Source: an uncultured Solobacterium sp. (lineage in GTDB: Bacteria > Bacillota_I > Bacilli_A > Erysipelotrichales > Erysipelotrichaceae). Taken from it: a stretch of 64,000 nt of DNA. The position numbers and the translations under genes were made by a program. The notes beneath the pieces are model-generated. The model was not told the DNA's origin. It searched no databases and saw only the letters and a list, made by a program, of their open reading frames with translations. Location: the NCBI GenBank assembly GCA_900552125.1, contig URYK01000012.1:1-64000 (forward strand), read 5' to 3'. Shown piece after piece: positions 9,625 through 18,041 of this stretch (position 1 is the stretch's first letter; each line of letters opens with the position of its first letter).

Positions 9625-10788
9625 ATGTTACTGGAGAAAAATAAAAAGATTAATCGTTTAACTTTAAAACATGTATTATTTATTATTACATATACGATTG
9701 CGATTATTTGGGTTATGTTGCATCTAAATCAGGTATTAGACTTGGTTTCTATGATTATAAACATGCTGAAGCCATTTATTTATGGATTGGTTATGGCATT
9801 TGTATTTAATATTCCTATGAAATTCTTTTCACGTAAATTGCCGGATTCACTTGGGAAGTGGAAGAAAGCAGTCGCATCTATTTGTTCGCTATTATTAATC
9901 ATTGGAATTATCACATTTGTTGTGGCAATCGTATTGCCTCAGATCATAGATAATATTGCGACATTAGCTAATTCATTACCTGGATATTTTGCAGATTTAC
10001 AGACATTAATTAATCGTATGATAGAAAATAAGGAGATTCCAGCAGAACTGCTGCAGCAGATTGATGCTTATTCAGCTCAGTTGCAGGAAACCGTATTGAA
10101 TGTCTTGAAAAATGGGCTGCCTCATCTTATTACTATGGCAAGCGGATTTGCGAATAGTATTGCGAATGTGTTTATGGCACTTGTTATTGCGGTTTATTTT
10201 ACAGTTTCAAAAGATAAATTATTGAGACAATGTCATCGTTTTCTCTATGCTTTTACATCTCCTAGAGTACATCAAACTTTAGTTAAAGTAGCACATCTTA
10301 CAAACGCAACATTTTCAGCTTTCATTACTGGACAATTGTTAGAAGCTGTAATCATTGGTGTGTTATGTTACATAGGCTGTCTAATCTTTAATTTCCCATA
10401 TGCGCCAATTCTAGGTGTTATCATTGGCTGTACGAATATCATACCAATATTCGGAGCTATTTTTGGAACAGTTATATGTGCATTGTTGGTGGCTTTTGTC
10501 AATCCTTTACAGGGAGTATTCTTTGTGATATTTGGAATCTGTCTTCAGCAGTTTGAATCTAATTTAATATATCCTCGTGTTGTGGGTAACAGTGTTGGTT
10601 TATCTGGTCTATGGGTATTGTTTGCGATCACTGTTGGAGGAGGCTTATTTGGCTTTGTGGGAATGTTACTGGGACTTCCGGCATTCTCAGTCTTATATTC
10701 TTTACTTCGTGAGGAAATGAATCGAAGAGTTGAAATAAAGAATAAGAAAAAAGAAGAAAGTATAATTTCTGATTTGGAGGAAGTATGA
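9625..10788 (+). CDS. AI-2E family transporter (PerM/YtvI-like permease)
   Basis: 387-residue polytopic membrane protein of the UPF0118/AI-2E transporter family, with about seven or eight hydrophobic segments and the long amphipathic region after segments 2-3 that is typical of the family (residues 110-190). Members export varied solutes, including Na+ in some cases, so the substrate is open. The start follows TAGGAGGAAG and lies 16 nt after uvrB. The stop overlaps yaaA in an ATGA junction, so both are co-translated. The C-tail is highly charged (EIKNKKKEE). Confidence 0.9.
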   Translation: MLLEKNKKINRLTLKHVLFIITYTIAIIWVMLHLNQVLDLVSMIINMLKPFIYGLVMAFVFNIPMKFFSRKLPDSLGKWKKAVASICSLLLIIGIITFVVAIVLPQIIDNIATLANSLPGYFADLQTLINRMIENKEIPAELLQQIDAYSAQLQETVLNVLKNGLPHLITMASGFANSIANVFMALVIAVYFTVSKDKLLRQCHRFLYAFTSPRVHQTLVKVAHLTNATFSAFITGQLLEAVIIGVLCYIGCLIFNFPYAPILGVIIGCTNIIPIFGAIFGTVICALLVAFVNPLQGVFFVIFGICLQQFESNLIYPRVVGNSVGLSGLWVLFAITVGGGLFGFVGMLLGLPAFSVLYSLLREEMNRRVEIKNKKKEESIISDLEEV

Positions 10789-11534
10789 AAATCATAGTAT
10801 CACCAACAAAACAAATGAAGGTAAGTGAACATAAAGGAGAACAGTTACCTTACTATGCAGATGTCAGTAAAGAGATTCTAGCTGCTTTACAAGCATTATC
10901 AGTAGAAGAATTATGTAAGCTTATGCATATTAAAGAATCTATTGCGTTAGAAAATCAGCAGCGTTATCAGGATATTGATTTTTCAATTCATGCAAGTGCG
11001 GCTATATATACCTATCAGGGATTACAGTTTAAACATATGCAGATTGATGAACTATCATTAGAAGATATGGAGTATGTGAAAGAACATCTTCGTATTCTAT
11101 CTGCTTTTTATGGAATTGTGCGTCCTATGGATAGCATACAGCCATATCGCTTAGAAATGCAAAGTCGTTTGGCGATTCAAGATGCGAAAGATGTTTATGG
11201 ATTTTGGAAGGATCGTTTAGCAAAACGCCTATTAGAAGAAGATGAAGAAAAATGGATTATTAATCTTGCGAGTAAAGAATATGCGAAAGCCGTATTACCT
11301 TACCTAGATAAAGGAAAAGTCACAACAATTACTTTTTATGTAGATAAAGATGGAAAGCTGAAAACAGAGTCTACTCAAGTAAAAATGGCAAGAGGAAGAT
11401 TTGTACAATGGATGGCGAAAAATAAAGTTTCATCAATACAGGAATTAAAGATGTTTCAAGAAGATGGATATCATCTACATCAGGATTTATCAACTGATGA
11501 AGAATTGATTTTTGTGAAAAAGAAAGAGCGATGA
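10785..11534 (+). CDS. yaaA: YaaA family protein (DUF328, peroxide stress)
   Basis: 249 residues, full-length YaaA/UPF0246. In E. coli YaaA protects DNA and protein from peroxide stress by lowering available iron. Family marks seen: ISPTKQM-type start (IVSPTKQMK), the central YGIVRPMDSIQPYRLEM motif, and the INLASKEYAKAV segment. Start overlaps the preceding permease stop by 4 nt behind TGGAGG. Followed after 3 nt by pcp. Confidence 0.93.
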   Translation: MKIIVSPTKQMKVSEHKGEQLPYYADVSKEILAALQALSVEELCKLMHIKESIALENQQRYQDIDFSIHASAAIYTYQGLQFKHMQIDELSLEDMEYVKEHLRILSAFYGIVRPMDSIQPYRLEMQSRLAIQDAKDVYGFWKDRLAKRLLEEDEEKWIINLASKEYAKAVLPYLDKGKVTTITFYVDKDGKLKTESTQVKMARGRFVQWMAKNKVSSIQELKMFQEDGYHLHQDLSTDEELIFVKKKER

Positions 11535-11537
11535 GTT

Positions 11538-12179
11538 ATGAAAATATTAGTTACAGGTTTTGATCCGTTTGGAGAAGATTCTATGAATCCAGCACTTGAG
11601 GCAGTTCAGGCACTTCCTGAACAGATAGCTGGTGCTGATATTATTAAACTGGAAATTCCAACAGCAGCTTATGATTCTTTAGATAAAATCGAAAAGGCTA
11701 TTCAGCAATATGATCCTGAAATGATTTTATCTGTGGGATTAGCAGGAGGAACGAGTGAATTACGTATTGAGCGCATTGGCATTAATGTAAACGATTTTCG
11801 TATTAAGGATAATGCAGGGAATCAATATATTGATGAGCCAATTTTTAAAGATGGAGAGAATGCTTATTTCTCTAATCTGCCGATTAAAACAATGATATCT
11901 GCTATTCGAAATGCCAATATTCCAGCTATAATTTCCAATAGTGCAGGAACTTATGTATGTAATCATGTTCTTTATGGAGTACGTTATTTAATTGAACATA
12001 AATATCCAGGAAAGAAAAGTGGTTTTATCCATGTACCTTATCTGCCATGTCAGACTATCAATAAATCAAATACTCCAAGCATGTCACTTGATGTAATCGT
12101 ACAAGGGCTAGTTTGTGCGATCAAGGCAATGGTTTTACATGATACGGATATGAAACAAGAAGAAGGCTCTATATGGTAA
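11538..12179 (+). CDS. pcp: Pyroglutamyl-peptidase I
   Basis: 213 residues, cytosolic cysteine peptidase (C15) that removes N-terminal pyroglutamate from peptides. The catalytic triad can be placed: E78 in RIERIGIN, C141 in NSAGTYVCNH, and H165 in GFIHVPYLP. N-terminal GFDPFG motif present. It starts 3 nt after yaaA and ends overlapping the DUF523 gene, within the ctpA-uvrB-permease-yaaA-pcp-DUF523 run. Confidence 0.96.
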   Translation: MKILVTGFDPFGEDSMNPALEAVQALPEQIAGADIIKLEIPTAAYDSLDKIEKAIQQYDPEMILSVGLAGGTSELRIERIGINVNDFRIKDNAGNQYIDEPIFKDGENAYFSNLPIKTMISAIRNANIPAIISNSAGTYVCNHVLYGVRYLIEHKYPGKKSGFIHVPYLPCQTINKSNTPSMSLDVIVQGLVCAIKAMVLHDTDMKQEEGSIW

Positions 12180-12631
12180 AAAGAAGATATGTGGTTAGCA
12201 GCTGCTTATTAGGGCATAATTGTAAGTATAGCGGTGAAAATAATCGTAATGAAAAGTTAATCAACTTTTTAAAAAATCAGGAAGTTTTATGTGTCTGTCC
12301 GGAAGTCTTAGGCGGTTTGCCAATACCAAGAGCATCAAGTGAAATTCGCGGTGATAAAGTCATCAATACGAATGGTGAAGATGTGAGTAAACAGTTTTAT
12401 GCGGGGGCCTTAAAAGCATTACAGAAGACTTTAGAATTTCAGCCTGATCTTGCGATTCTTCAGCCGCGTAGTCCAAGCTGTGGAAAAGGTTTTGTCTATG
12501 ATGGAACCTTTACAAAACGATTAGTTCCAGGCAATGGAGTGTTTGTGAAGATGCTTCTAGAGGCTGGAATTGAGGTAAAAACCTGTGAAGAGTTTAGCAA
12601 AGAACTAGATATGCAGGAACAAAATGCTTAG
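12173..12631 (+). CDS. DUF523 domain-containing protein
   Basis: 152-residue protein of the DUF523 family, whose function is unknown. The conserved cysteine motifs are all present: SSCLLGHNCKYSG near the N-terminus, VCPEVLGGLPIPR, and LQPRSPSCG. Spaced cysteines of this kind suggest metal or Fe-S binding, but this is inference. ATG 12173 overlaps the pcp stop, so it is translationally coupled. No clear terminator was seen in the 120 bases after it. Confidence 0.92.
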   Translation: MVKRRYVVSSCLLGHNCKYSGENNRNEKLINFLKNQEVLCVCPEVLGGLPIPRASSEIRGDKVINTNGEDVSKQFYAGALKALQKTLEFQPDLAILQPRSPSCGKGFVYDGTFTKRLVPGNGVFVKMLLEAGIEVKTCEEFSKELDMQEQNA

Positions 12632-12687
12632 AAAGTAAAGAAAATTAAAAAAAATTGCAAATTTCTTTAAAAAAAGCGAATTTAAGA

Positions 12688-12716
12688 TTGTAAGTGGTAT
12701 CAAAATGGTTTAAAAT
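12688..12716 (+). promoter_or_regulatory. SigA-type promoter of ptsH
   Basis: TTGTAA at 12688-12693, 17-nt spacer, TAAAAT at 12711-12716, about 40 nt before the HPr start. Confidence 0.65.
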
Positions 12717-12754
12717 AGGTAGTGTAAAAAAGTTTTTATTAGGAGGAATATAAA

Positions 12755-13021
12755 ATGAAACAAATCACTGTATCTGTAATTGACCCAGTTGGATTACACG
12801 CACGTCCAGCAACAGTTGCTGTAAACGCTGCTAGTAAATTCAAATGTGAAGTAAATGTATCTTTCAAAGGACGTGAAGTAAACATGAAATCAATCATGGG
12901 TGTTATGTCTTTAGGAATCCCTACTCAGTCTGAAATTACTATTACATGTAATGGTGATGATGAAGATGCTGCAATCGCTGCTATCGAAGAAGTATTGCGT
13001 GCACAGAAAATTATTGGGTAA
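12755..13021 (+). CDS. ptsH: Phosphocarrier protein HPr
   Basis: 88-residue HPr of the sugar phosphotransferase system. H15 in GLHARPA takes phosphate from enzyme I; S46 in KSIMGVMSLG is the regulatory site used by HPr kinase, whose gene lies at 46808. It stands alone here, with its own promoter and terminator and a strong TAGGAGG ribosome site, rather than beside ptsI. Codon use is optimised compared with neighbours, as expected for a highly expressed gene. Phospho-Ser46 HPr is the catabolite-repression signal in Bacillota. Confidence 0.98.
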   Translation: MKQITVSVIDPVGLHARPATVAVNAASKFKCEVNVSFKGREVNMKSIMGVMSLGIPTQSEITITCNGDDEDAAIAAIEEVLRAQKIIG

Positions 13022-13035
13022 AAAATGATACAAAG

Positions 13036-13062
13036 AAAGATGGATTTTTGCCATCTTTTTTT
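13036..13062 (+). terminator. ptsH terminator
   Basis: AAAGATGG and CCATCTTT stem, 7-nt loop, T run. Confidence 0.9.
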
Positions 13063-13118
13063 CTAGTATAAAAATATAAGAAAAGGCTTTCATTTTTACG
13101 TAAAAAATAATGGAAATA

Positions 13119-13127
13119 TGGTATAAT
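13119..13127 (+). promoter_or_regulatory. Extended -10 promoter of the phosphoglucomutase gene
   Basis: TGGTATAAT, with TATAAT at 13122-13127. The -10 overlaps an in-frame ATG at 13126, so that codon cannot be the start; translation must begin at 13162. Confidence 0.65.
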
Positions 13128-13161
13128 GAATTCAGAAATAATTAGAAAGGAAGATAGATTT

Positions 13162-14856
13162 ATGGTTAATGAACTTTACGAAAAATGGCTCCATCACCCT
13201 AATCTGGATCCATCTTATAAAAGTGTTTTAGAAAAGATGAGTGATGAAGAAAAGAATGATGCATTCTATACAACGATTGAGTTTGGTACAGCAGGAATGA
13301 GGGGATTGTTAGGCCCAGGAACCAATCGTATCAATCTACATACAATTCGAAAAGCTAATGTAGGATTTGCACAGTATATTTGTGCTCATGGAGAAGATGC
13401 AATGAATCGAGGCGTTGCGATTGGATATGATAACCGTCATATGTCTAAAGAATTCGCAATGGATTCTGCGAAAGTATTGGCAACTTTCAACATCAAATCT
13501 TATGTATTTGAAAGCTTACGTCCAACTCCGGAATTAAGCTTTGCGGTTCGTCATTTCAACTGCTTTGGTGGTATTATGGTCACTGCATCTCATAACCCAA
13601 AAGAATACAATGGTTATAAACTATATGATGAAAAAGGCTGTCAGTTAGTACCGGCATTAGCACAACAGGTAATTGATCGTGTAAATGCAGTAGAAGATGA
13701 ACTAGCTATCAAGGCAGAGCCAACAAAAGAACAGGAAGCATTAATTACTATTATTGGAAAAGATGTGGATGAAGAATACTATAAAAATGTATTAAGCATT
13801 CAGTTAAATCCAGATATTAATAAAGATGATGTGAAGATTATCTTTACTCCAGAACATGGAACTGCCAATATTCCAGTAAAAGAAGTATATACACGTGCAG
13901 GATATCATTTTGTTGCGGTAGAGGAACAATGTACACCTGATCCTGATTTCTCAAATACACCTACACCAAATCCAGAAGAAGCAGGAAGTTATGAACTAGC
14001 AATAGAATATGCAAAACGTGAAGATGCAGATATCATTCTAGTTTGTGACCCAGATGCTGACCGTATGGGTGTTGGAGTAAAACATGAAGGGGAATATAAA
14101 TTATTAACTGGAAACCAGAGTGGAGCTGTTTTAATTGAATATATTTTCTCACAGCTAAAAGCACAAGGTAAAATGCCAGAGCACCCAGTTATGTTTAATA
14201 CGGTAGTAACTAGTGATTTAGGCGAAAAGATTGCGACAAAATATGGCGTAGAAACTGAAAAAACATTAACTGGATTCAAATTTATCGGTGAAAAAGTTGC
14301 GAAGTATGAAATCACAAATGAAAAACAGTATGTATTCGGCTATGAAGAAAGCTATGGTTCTTTGATCAAACCATTTGTTCGTGATAAAGATGCTCCTCAG
14401 GCTTGTCTAATGCTTGCGGAAGCTGCCTGCTACTACAAGGCACAGGGCAAAACATTAGTAGATGTACTATATGATTTGTATGCTGAATTAGGATACTATG
14501 AAGAAAGCCAGACTTCTTTAAAATTAGAAGGACAGGCTGGAGCTCAGCGTATCCAGGAAATCTTAGCTACATTACGTAAAGCAACAGTAGAAACCATCAA
14601 CAATGTTCCTGTAATCCGTTTTGAGGATTATAAAGAATGTAAGATTGTGGAAAATGGTAAAGTAGAAGAATTAACAGGATTTACTAAATCAGATGTATTG
14701 AAATATTATCTGGAAGACGGAAGTTGGATCGCAATTCGTCCAAGTGGAACTGAACCAAAATGTAAATTCTACTATTGTGTAAAAGGAACATCTTTAGAAG
14801 ATGCTCATGAAAAAACATTAGCTTATCAAAAAGCAATGGCTGAAATGATTCAATAA
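13162..14856 (+). CDS. Phosphoglucomutase/phosphomannomutase (PgcA type)
   Basis: 564-residue alpha-D-phosphohexomutase that interconverts glucose-1-phosphate and glucose-6-phosphate; some members also use mannose or pentose phosphates. Catalytic phosphoserine is S143 in TASHNPKEYNGYK. The Mg2+ loop DPDADRMG, the sugar loop GYEESYG and the phosphate loop RPSGTEPK are all present in order. ATG 13162 follows GAAAGGAAG, and the promoter overlaps the earlier in-frame ATG. Links glycogen breakdown (GlgP product) and glucan synthesis to central metabolism; glgB follows after the next terminator. Confidence 0.95.
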   Translation: MVNELYEKWLHHPNLDPSYKSVLEKMSDEEKNDAFYTTIEFGTAGMRGLLGPGTNRINLHTIRKANVGFAQYICAHGEDAMNRGVAIGYDNRHMSKEFAMDSAKVLATFNIKSYVFESLRPTPELSFAVRHFNCFGGIMVTASHNPKEYNGYKLYDEKGCQLVPALAQQVIDRVNAVEDELAIKAEPTKEQEALITIIGKDVDEEYYKNVLSIQLNPDINKDDVKIIFTPEHGTANIPVKEVYTRAGYHFVAVEEQCTPDPDFSNTPTPNPEEAGSYELAIEYAKREDADIILVCDPDADRMGVGVKHEGEYKLLTGNQSGAVLIEYIFSQLKAQGKMPEHPVMFNTVVTSDLGEKIATKYGVETEKTLTGFKFIGEKVAKYEITNEKQYVFGYEESYGSLIKPFVRDKDAPQACLMLAEAACYYKAQGKTLVDVLYDLYAELGYYEESQTSLKLEGQAGAQRIQEILATLRKATVETINNVPVIRFEDYKECKIVENGKVEELTGFTKSDVLKYYLEDGSWIAIRPSGTEPKCKFYYCVKGTSLEDAHEKTLAYQKAMAEMIQ

Positions 14857-14863
14857 ATAAAAG

Positions 14864-14904
14864 AAAGACTTATTTTAGGATCTGATTCCTAGAATAAGTC
14901 TTTT
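14864..14904. terminator. Bidirectional terminator between pgm and a - strand small ORF
   Basis: A long stem, AAAGACTTATTTTAGGA against TTCCTAGAATAAGTCTTTT, with T run on + and A-rich 5' flank that gives a U run on the opposite strand. It would also end transcripts of the 14911-14988 gene. Confidence 0.85.
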
Positions 14905-14910
14905 GTCGTA

Positions 14911-14988
14911 TTATCGATACGCTCTTAATAACCGATTACGCAGTTGAAGAAGTGCTGCGATAATTATAAAATAGAAAAATACTGCCAT
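14911..14988 (-). CDS. 25-residue hydrophobic/basic peptide, possible type I toxin-like membrane peptide
   Basis: Not a recognised family. A complete tiny ORF on the - strand encodes 25 residues: a hydrophobic stretch MAVFFYFIIIAALL, then a basic tail with five Arg (QLRNRLLRAYR). It has all gene signals: ribosome site AGGAGGG about 6 nt before the ATG, a near-consensus promoter (15033-15061, TTGACA-17-TATAGT) and a terminator just after the stop. A membrane helix plus cationic tail is the plan of type I toxin peptides, but also of small regulatory membrane proteins. No antisense antitoxin RNA could be shown. Coding status is well supported; function is open. Confidence 0.6.
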   Translation of the reverse strand: MAVFFYFIIIAALLQLRNRLLRAYR

Positions 14989-15032
14989 GGTTATCCCTCC
15001 TTTTGTTATATTAAGCTAACTTTTATATTTAT

Positions 15033-15061
15033 ACTATAAGAAATATATCAGTAGATGTCAA
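15033..15061 (-). promoter_or_regulatory. Strong SigA promoter for the 25-codon - strand gene
   Basis: Read on the - strand: TTGACA (15061-15056), exactly 17 nt, TATAGT (15038-15033). This is the best -35/-10 pair in the window, about 45 nt before the small ORF. Confidence 0.75.
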
Positions 15062-15182
15062 GTAGTTTGATATGCAAAGAAATGTAACCTATTACAAATA
15101 ATTTAGAAATATATTAAAAACTATATGCTTTATGTTAGAAATAGAGTAAAATATAGGTAGTTATTTGTAGGGAGGCTTACAT

Positions 15183-17033
15183 ATGAAAAATAAAATAATT
15201 GATCAATATTATCAAGGATATGCCTTAAATGCTTATGAATATTTCGGAGCTCATTTATGTGAAGAGCGTGGAAAAAAAGGAGTTCGTTTTACGGTATATG
15301 CCCCTCATGCCCAAAGTATTCAAGTTATAGGTTCCTTTAATGATTGGAGCTGTAAAGGTCATATGATGCGTCGTAAAGATGATAAAGGTGTCTGGTCTTT
15401 ATTTATTGCGGGCGTTCAAGAAGGGGATATGTACAAATATCGTATAACACAGGCAACAGGAAGAGTAGTGGATAAAATGGATCCATATGCTTTTTATTCT
15501 GAGCTAAGACCAAATACCGCAAGTATTGTTGCAGATTTGAGTTATTCTAAATGGAGCGATCAGAAATGGATGAGCAAACGTACGAAAAATTTTGATGAAC
15601 CAGTAAATATCTATGAAGTACATATTGGTTCATGGAAGAAAAAAGAAGGACAGGAATGGGTAAATTATAAAGAAATCGCAAAAGAATTAATTGCCTATGT
15701 GAAAGAAAATCATTTTACTCATATTGAATTAATGCCTTTAAATGAATATCCATTTGATGGTTCATGGGGTTATCAGTGCAGTGGCTATTTCAGTGCGACA
15801 AGCCGCTATGGAAGTGTACATGACTTGATGTATTTTATAAATGCATGTCACCGTGCTAATATTGGGGTTATCATGGATTTTGTGCCTGTACACTTTGTAC
15901 GTGATGATTTCTCATTATCTTATTTTGATGGAACACCGCTTTATGAATATGAAAAAGCATGTGATGCGGATTCTCAATGGGGAACAGCGAACTTTAACCT
16001 ATGGCGTGAAGAAGTGCGTAGCTTCTTAATGTCTGCGGCAGCTTTCTGGATTGATAAATATCATGTAGATGGTTTACGAATGGATGCCATCAGTAATATC
16101 ATTCATTGGCATGGGAATAAAGATCTTGGGGAAAATGAAGGGGCATTATATTTCATTAAAAGAATGAATTATCATCTTTCTCAGAAATACCCTGGTGTCA
16201 TGTTGATTGCGGAAGATTCTAGTGACTTTGCGAATGTCACAAAACCTACAACAGATGGTGGATTAGGATTTGATTATAAATGGGATTTAGGATGGATGAA
16301 TGATACTTTGAAGTATCTGGAAAAAGATCCTGTTTATCGTAAATGGCATCATAATAATATTACATTCTCTATGGCATACTTTTATTCAGAAAGATTTATG
16401 GTGGAATTCTCTCATGATGAAGTAGTCCATGGAAAGAAAACGATTGTGGACAAAATTTGGGGAACATATGAACAGAAATTCTCACAATTACGAACATTAT
16501 ATTTATATATGTTTACACATCCTGGCAAGAAGTTAAACTTTATGGGAAATGAATTAGCACATTTCAGAGAATGGGATGAAACAAAACAATGTGATTGGGA
16601 TTTATTAAAATATCCTATGCATGATGCATTTCATAAATATTTCGTAAAATTAGGAGAATTATATGGTAAAATTCCTGCTTTACATGAAAGGGAATATGAT
16701 TGGAATACATTCCAATGGATTGATGCGGATAATGCGAATGAGAATTTATTTAGCTACATTAGAAAATTAGATAATACCTATTATGTAGTTATTCTGAATT
16801 TCTCACCAAATACTTATGCAAAACATCCATTTGGTGTATTGGAAAATGGAACGTATCATGAAATATTAAATACGGAACAAGATGTCTGGGGTGGAACGAT
16901 TACAAGCTTAACGAAAGTAAAAGCTAAGAAAGATGAATGTAATCATATGCCATATCGCATTGAAGTAGATGTCCCAGCATTTGGCGGTATAATGCTAGAA
17001 TTGAAGAAACGTAAGAAAACAGCGAAAAAATAA
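15183..17033 (+). CDS. glgB: 1,4-alpha-glucan branching enzyme
   Basis: 616-residue GH13 branching enzyme that makes alpha-1,6 branches in glycogen. N-terminal CBM48-like domain (about 25-110, VTFYAPHAQSIQVIGSFNDW-like), then the GH13 barrel: region I MDFVPVHF, region II GLRMDAIS with nucleophile D301, region III LIAEDS with acid E344, region IV FSHDEVVHGK, and an all-beta C-domain. Start follows GGGAGGC. No glgC or glgA adjacent, unlike the classical glg operon; it is followed by its own terminator. Confidence 0.96.
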   Translation: MKNKIIDQYYQGYALNAYEYFGAHLCEERGKKGVRFTVYAPHAQSIQVIGSFNDWSCKGHMMRRKDDKGVWSLFIAGVQEGDMYKYRITQATGRVVDKMDPYAFYSELRPNTASIVADLSYSKWSDQKWMSKRTKNFDEPVNIYEVHIGSWKKKEGQEWVNYKEIAKELIAYVKENHFTHIELMPLNEYPFDGSWGYQCSGYFSATSRYGSVHDLMYFINACHRANIGVIMDFVPVHFVRDDFSLSYFDGTPLYEYEKACDADSQWGTANFNLWREEVRSFLMSAAAFWIDKYHVDGLRMDAISNIIHWHGNKDLGENEGALYFIKRMNYHLSQKYPGVMLIAEDSSDFANVTKPTTDGGLGFDYKWDLGWMNDTLKYLEKDPVYRKWHHNNITFSMAYFYSERFMVEFSHDEVVHGKKTIVDKIWGTYEQKFSQLRTLYLYMFTHPGKKLNFMGNELAHFREWDETKQCDWDLLKYPMHDAFHKYFVKLGELYGKIPALHEREYDWNTFQWIDADNANENLFSYIRKLDNTYYVVILNFSPNTYAKHPFGVLENGTYHEILNTEQDVWGGTITSLTKVKAKKDECNHMPYRIEVDVPAFGGIMLELKKRKKTAKK

Positions 17034-17045
17034 AGTATAGTTATC

Positions 17046-17077
17046 AAAGGCTTTCATTATTAAGAATGGAAGCTTTT
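17046..17077 (+). terminator. glgB terminator
   Basis: AAAGGCTTTCATT and AATGGAAGCTTTT stem with 6-nt loop and a short T/A-rich tail. Confidence 0.75.
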
Positions 17078-17108
17078 AATTTAGCCAAAATAATAGCGGT
17101 GAGCTATA

Positions 17109-17900
17109 ATGAGAAAAAAAATAAATAAGAGGAAGCTGATGAAAATAGGTGTAGCTTCATGTTTACTTATTTTTACATTGACTATGCTGTTTATATTTAC
17201 AGAAGATGACTATAAAGCAGAAACAATATATATTAATGAAGAGTTATTAATTTTAAATATAGAGGAAAGCAATGATGTTAAAAAAGAAGCGAATATTTCA
17301 TTTTTAGTAGATTTAGAAAAAGTAAAGAATATAAAAAACTTAATGATTGTGGCACATCCTGATGATGAGACTTTTTGGGCAGGTGATTTTATATCAAAAG
17401 AAAAAAGTCTTGTATTATGTTTAACTAATGGAGGAAATGCTGTACGAAAGAAAGAGTTTTTAGATATTATGAGGGAAACAAACAATTATGGAATTATATT
17501 AGAATATCCAGATAATCCTAATCAGATAAAAGACAATTGGAGTGAGGTAAAAGATTCAATTTATAATGATTTACATTATTTAGTGAATCTTAAGTCTTGG
17601 GACAAGGTTATTACACATAATCCAGAGGGAGAGTATGGTCATCTTCAGCATAAATTCACTAGTATGATAGTAACAAACATATGTGTAGAAGCTAAGAAAT
17701 TAGATAATTTATACTATTTTGAAAAATATATGACTAGAGAAAAAGTGAAAGAGGAAATAGTATTATTAACAGAAAAAGAGATAGCAGAAAAGAGTAGACT
17801 TATGCAGATGTATTCTTCACAAGATTATTCTTATCAGGCATTTAAACATATGATAGGATATGAGAAATTAATTGCATATAATGATTGGTATTTTGACTAA
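17109..17900 (+). CDS. Membrane-anchored PIG-L/LmbE family deacetylase (copy 1)
   Basis: 263 residues: an N-terminal signal anchor (about 10-31), then a PIG-L domain from about residue 75. Zinc-site motif AHPDDE at 82-87 and the second motif HNPEGEYGHLQHK from residue 170 are intact. Family members are Zn-dependent N-deacetylases of GlcNAc-type substrates. The anchor puts the domain outside the cell, so a surface or wall sugar is a plausible substrate (inference from the adjacent teichoic-acid cluster). A paralogue with the same layout is at 19225, on the far side of gpsA. Confidence 0.88.
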   Translation: MRKKINKRKLMKIGVASCLLIFTLTMLFIFTEDDYKAETIYINEELLILNIEESNDVKKEANISFLVDLEKVKNIKNLMIVAHPDDETFWAGDFISKEKSLVLCLTNGGNAVRKKEFLDIMRETNNYGIILEYPDNPNQIKDNWSEVKDSIYNDLHYLVNLKSWDKVITHNPEGEYGHLQHKFTSMIVTNICVEAKKLDNLYYFEKYMTREKVKEEIVLLTEKEIAEKSRLMQMYSSQDYSYQAFKHMIGYEKLIAYNDWYFD

Positions 17901-17971
17901 CTGTTTATGTATTAAATGTTATTGTATATTGTGTTTGAATTGTGTTTTCTCGTGAGATTACTTTAAAACTA

Positions 17972-18000
17972 TTGTCATAAACTTTAGAAGTGTGTATAAT
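17972..18000 (+). promoter_or_regulatory. SigA-type promoter of gpsA
   Basis: TTGTCA at 17972-17977, 17-nt spacer, TATAAT at 17995-18000. Confidence 0.8.
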
Positions 18001-18041
18001 GAGTACTTAGTAAGAAACACTTGCGAAAGGTAGGTAATTTT

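Noticed and set aside
13989..14315. 108-codon - strand ORF inside the phosphoglucomutase gene
   Set aside because: Antisense to intact catalytic motifs; no promoter or ribosome site.
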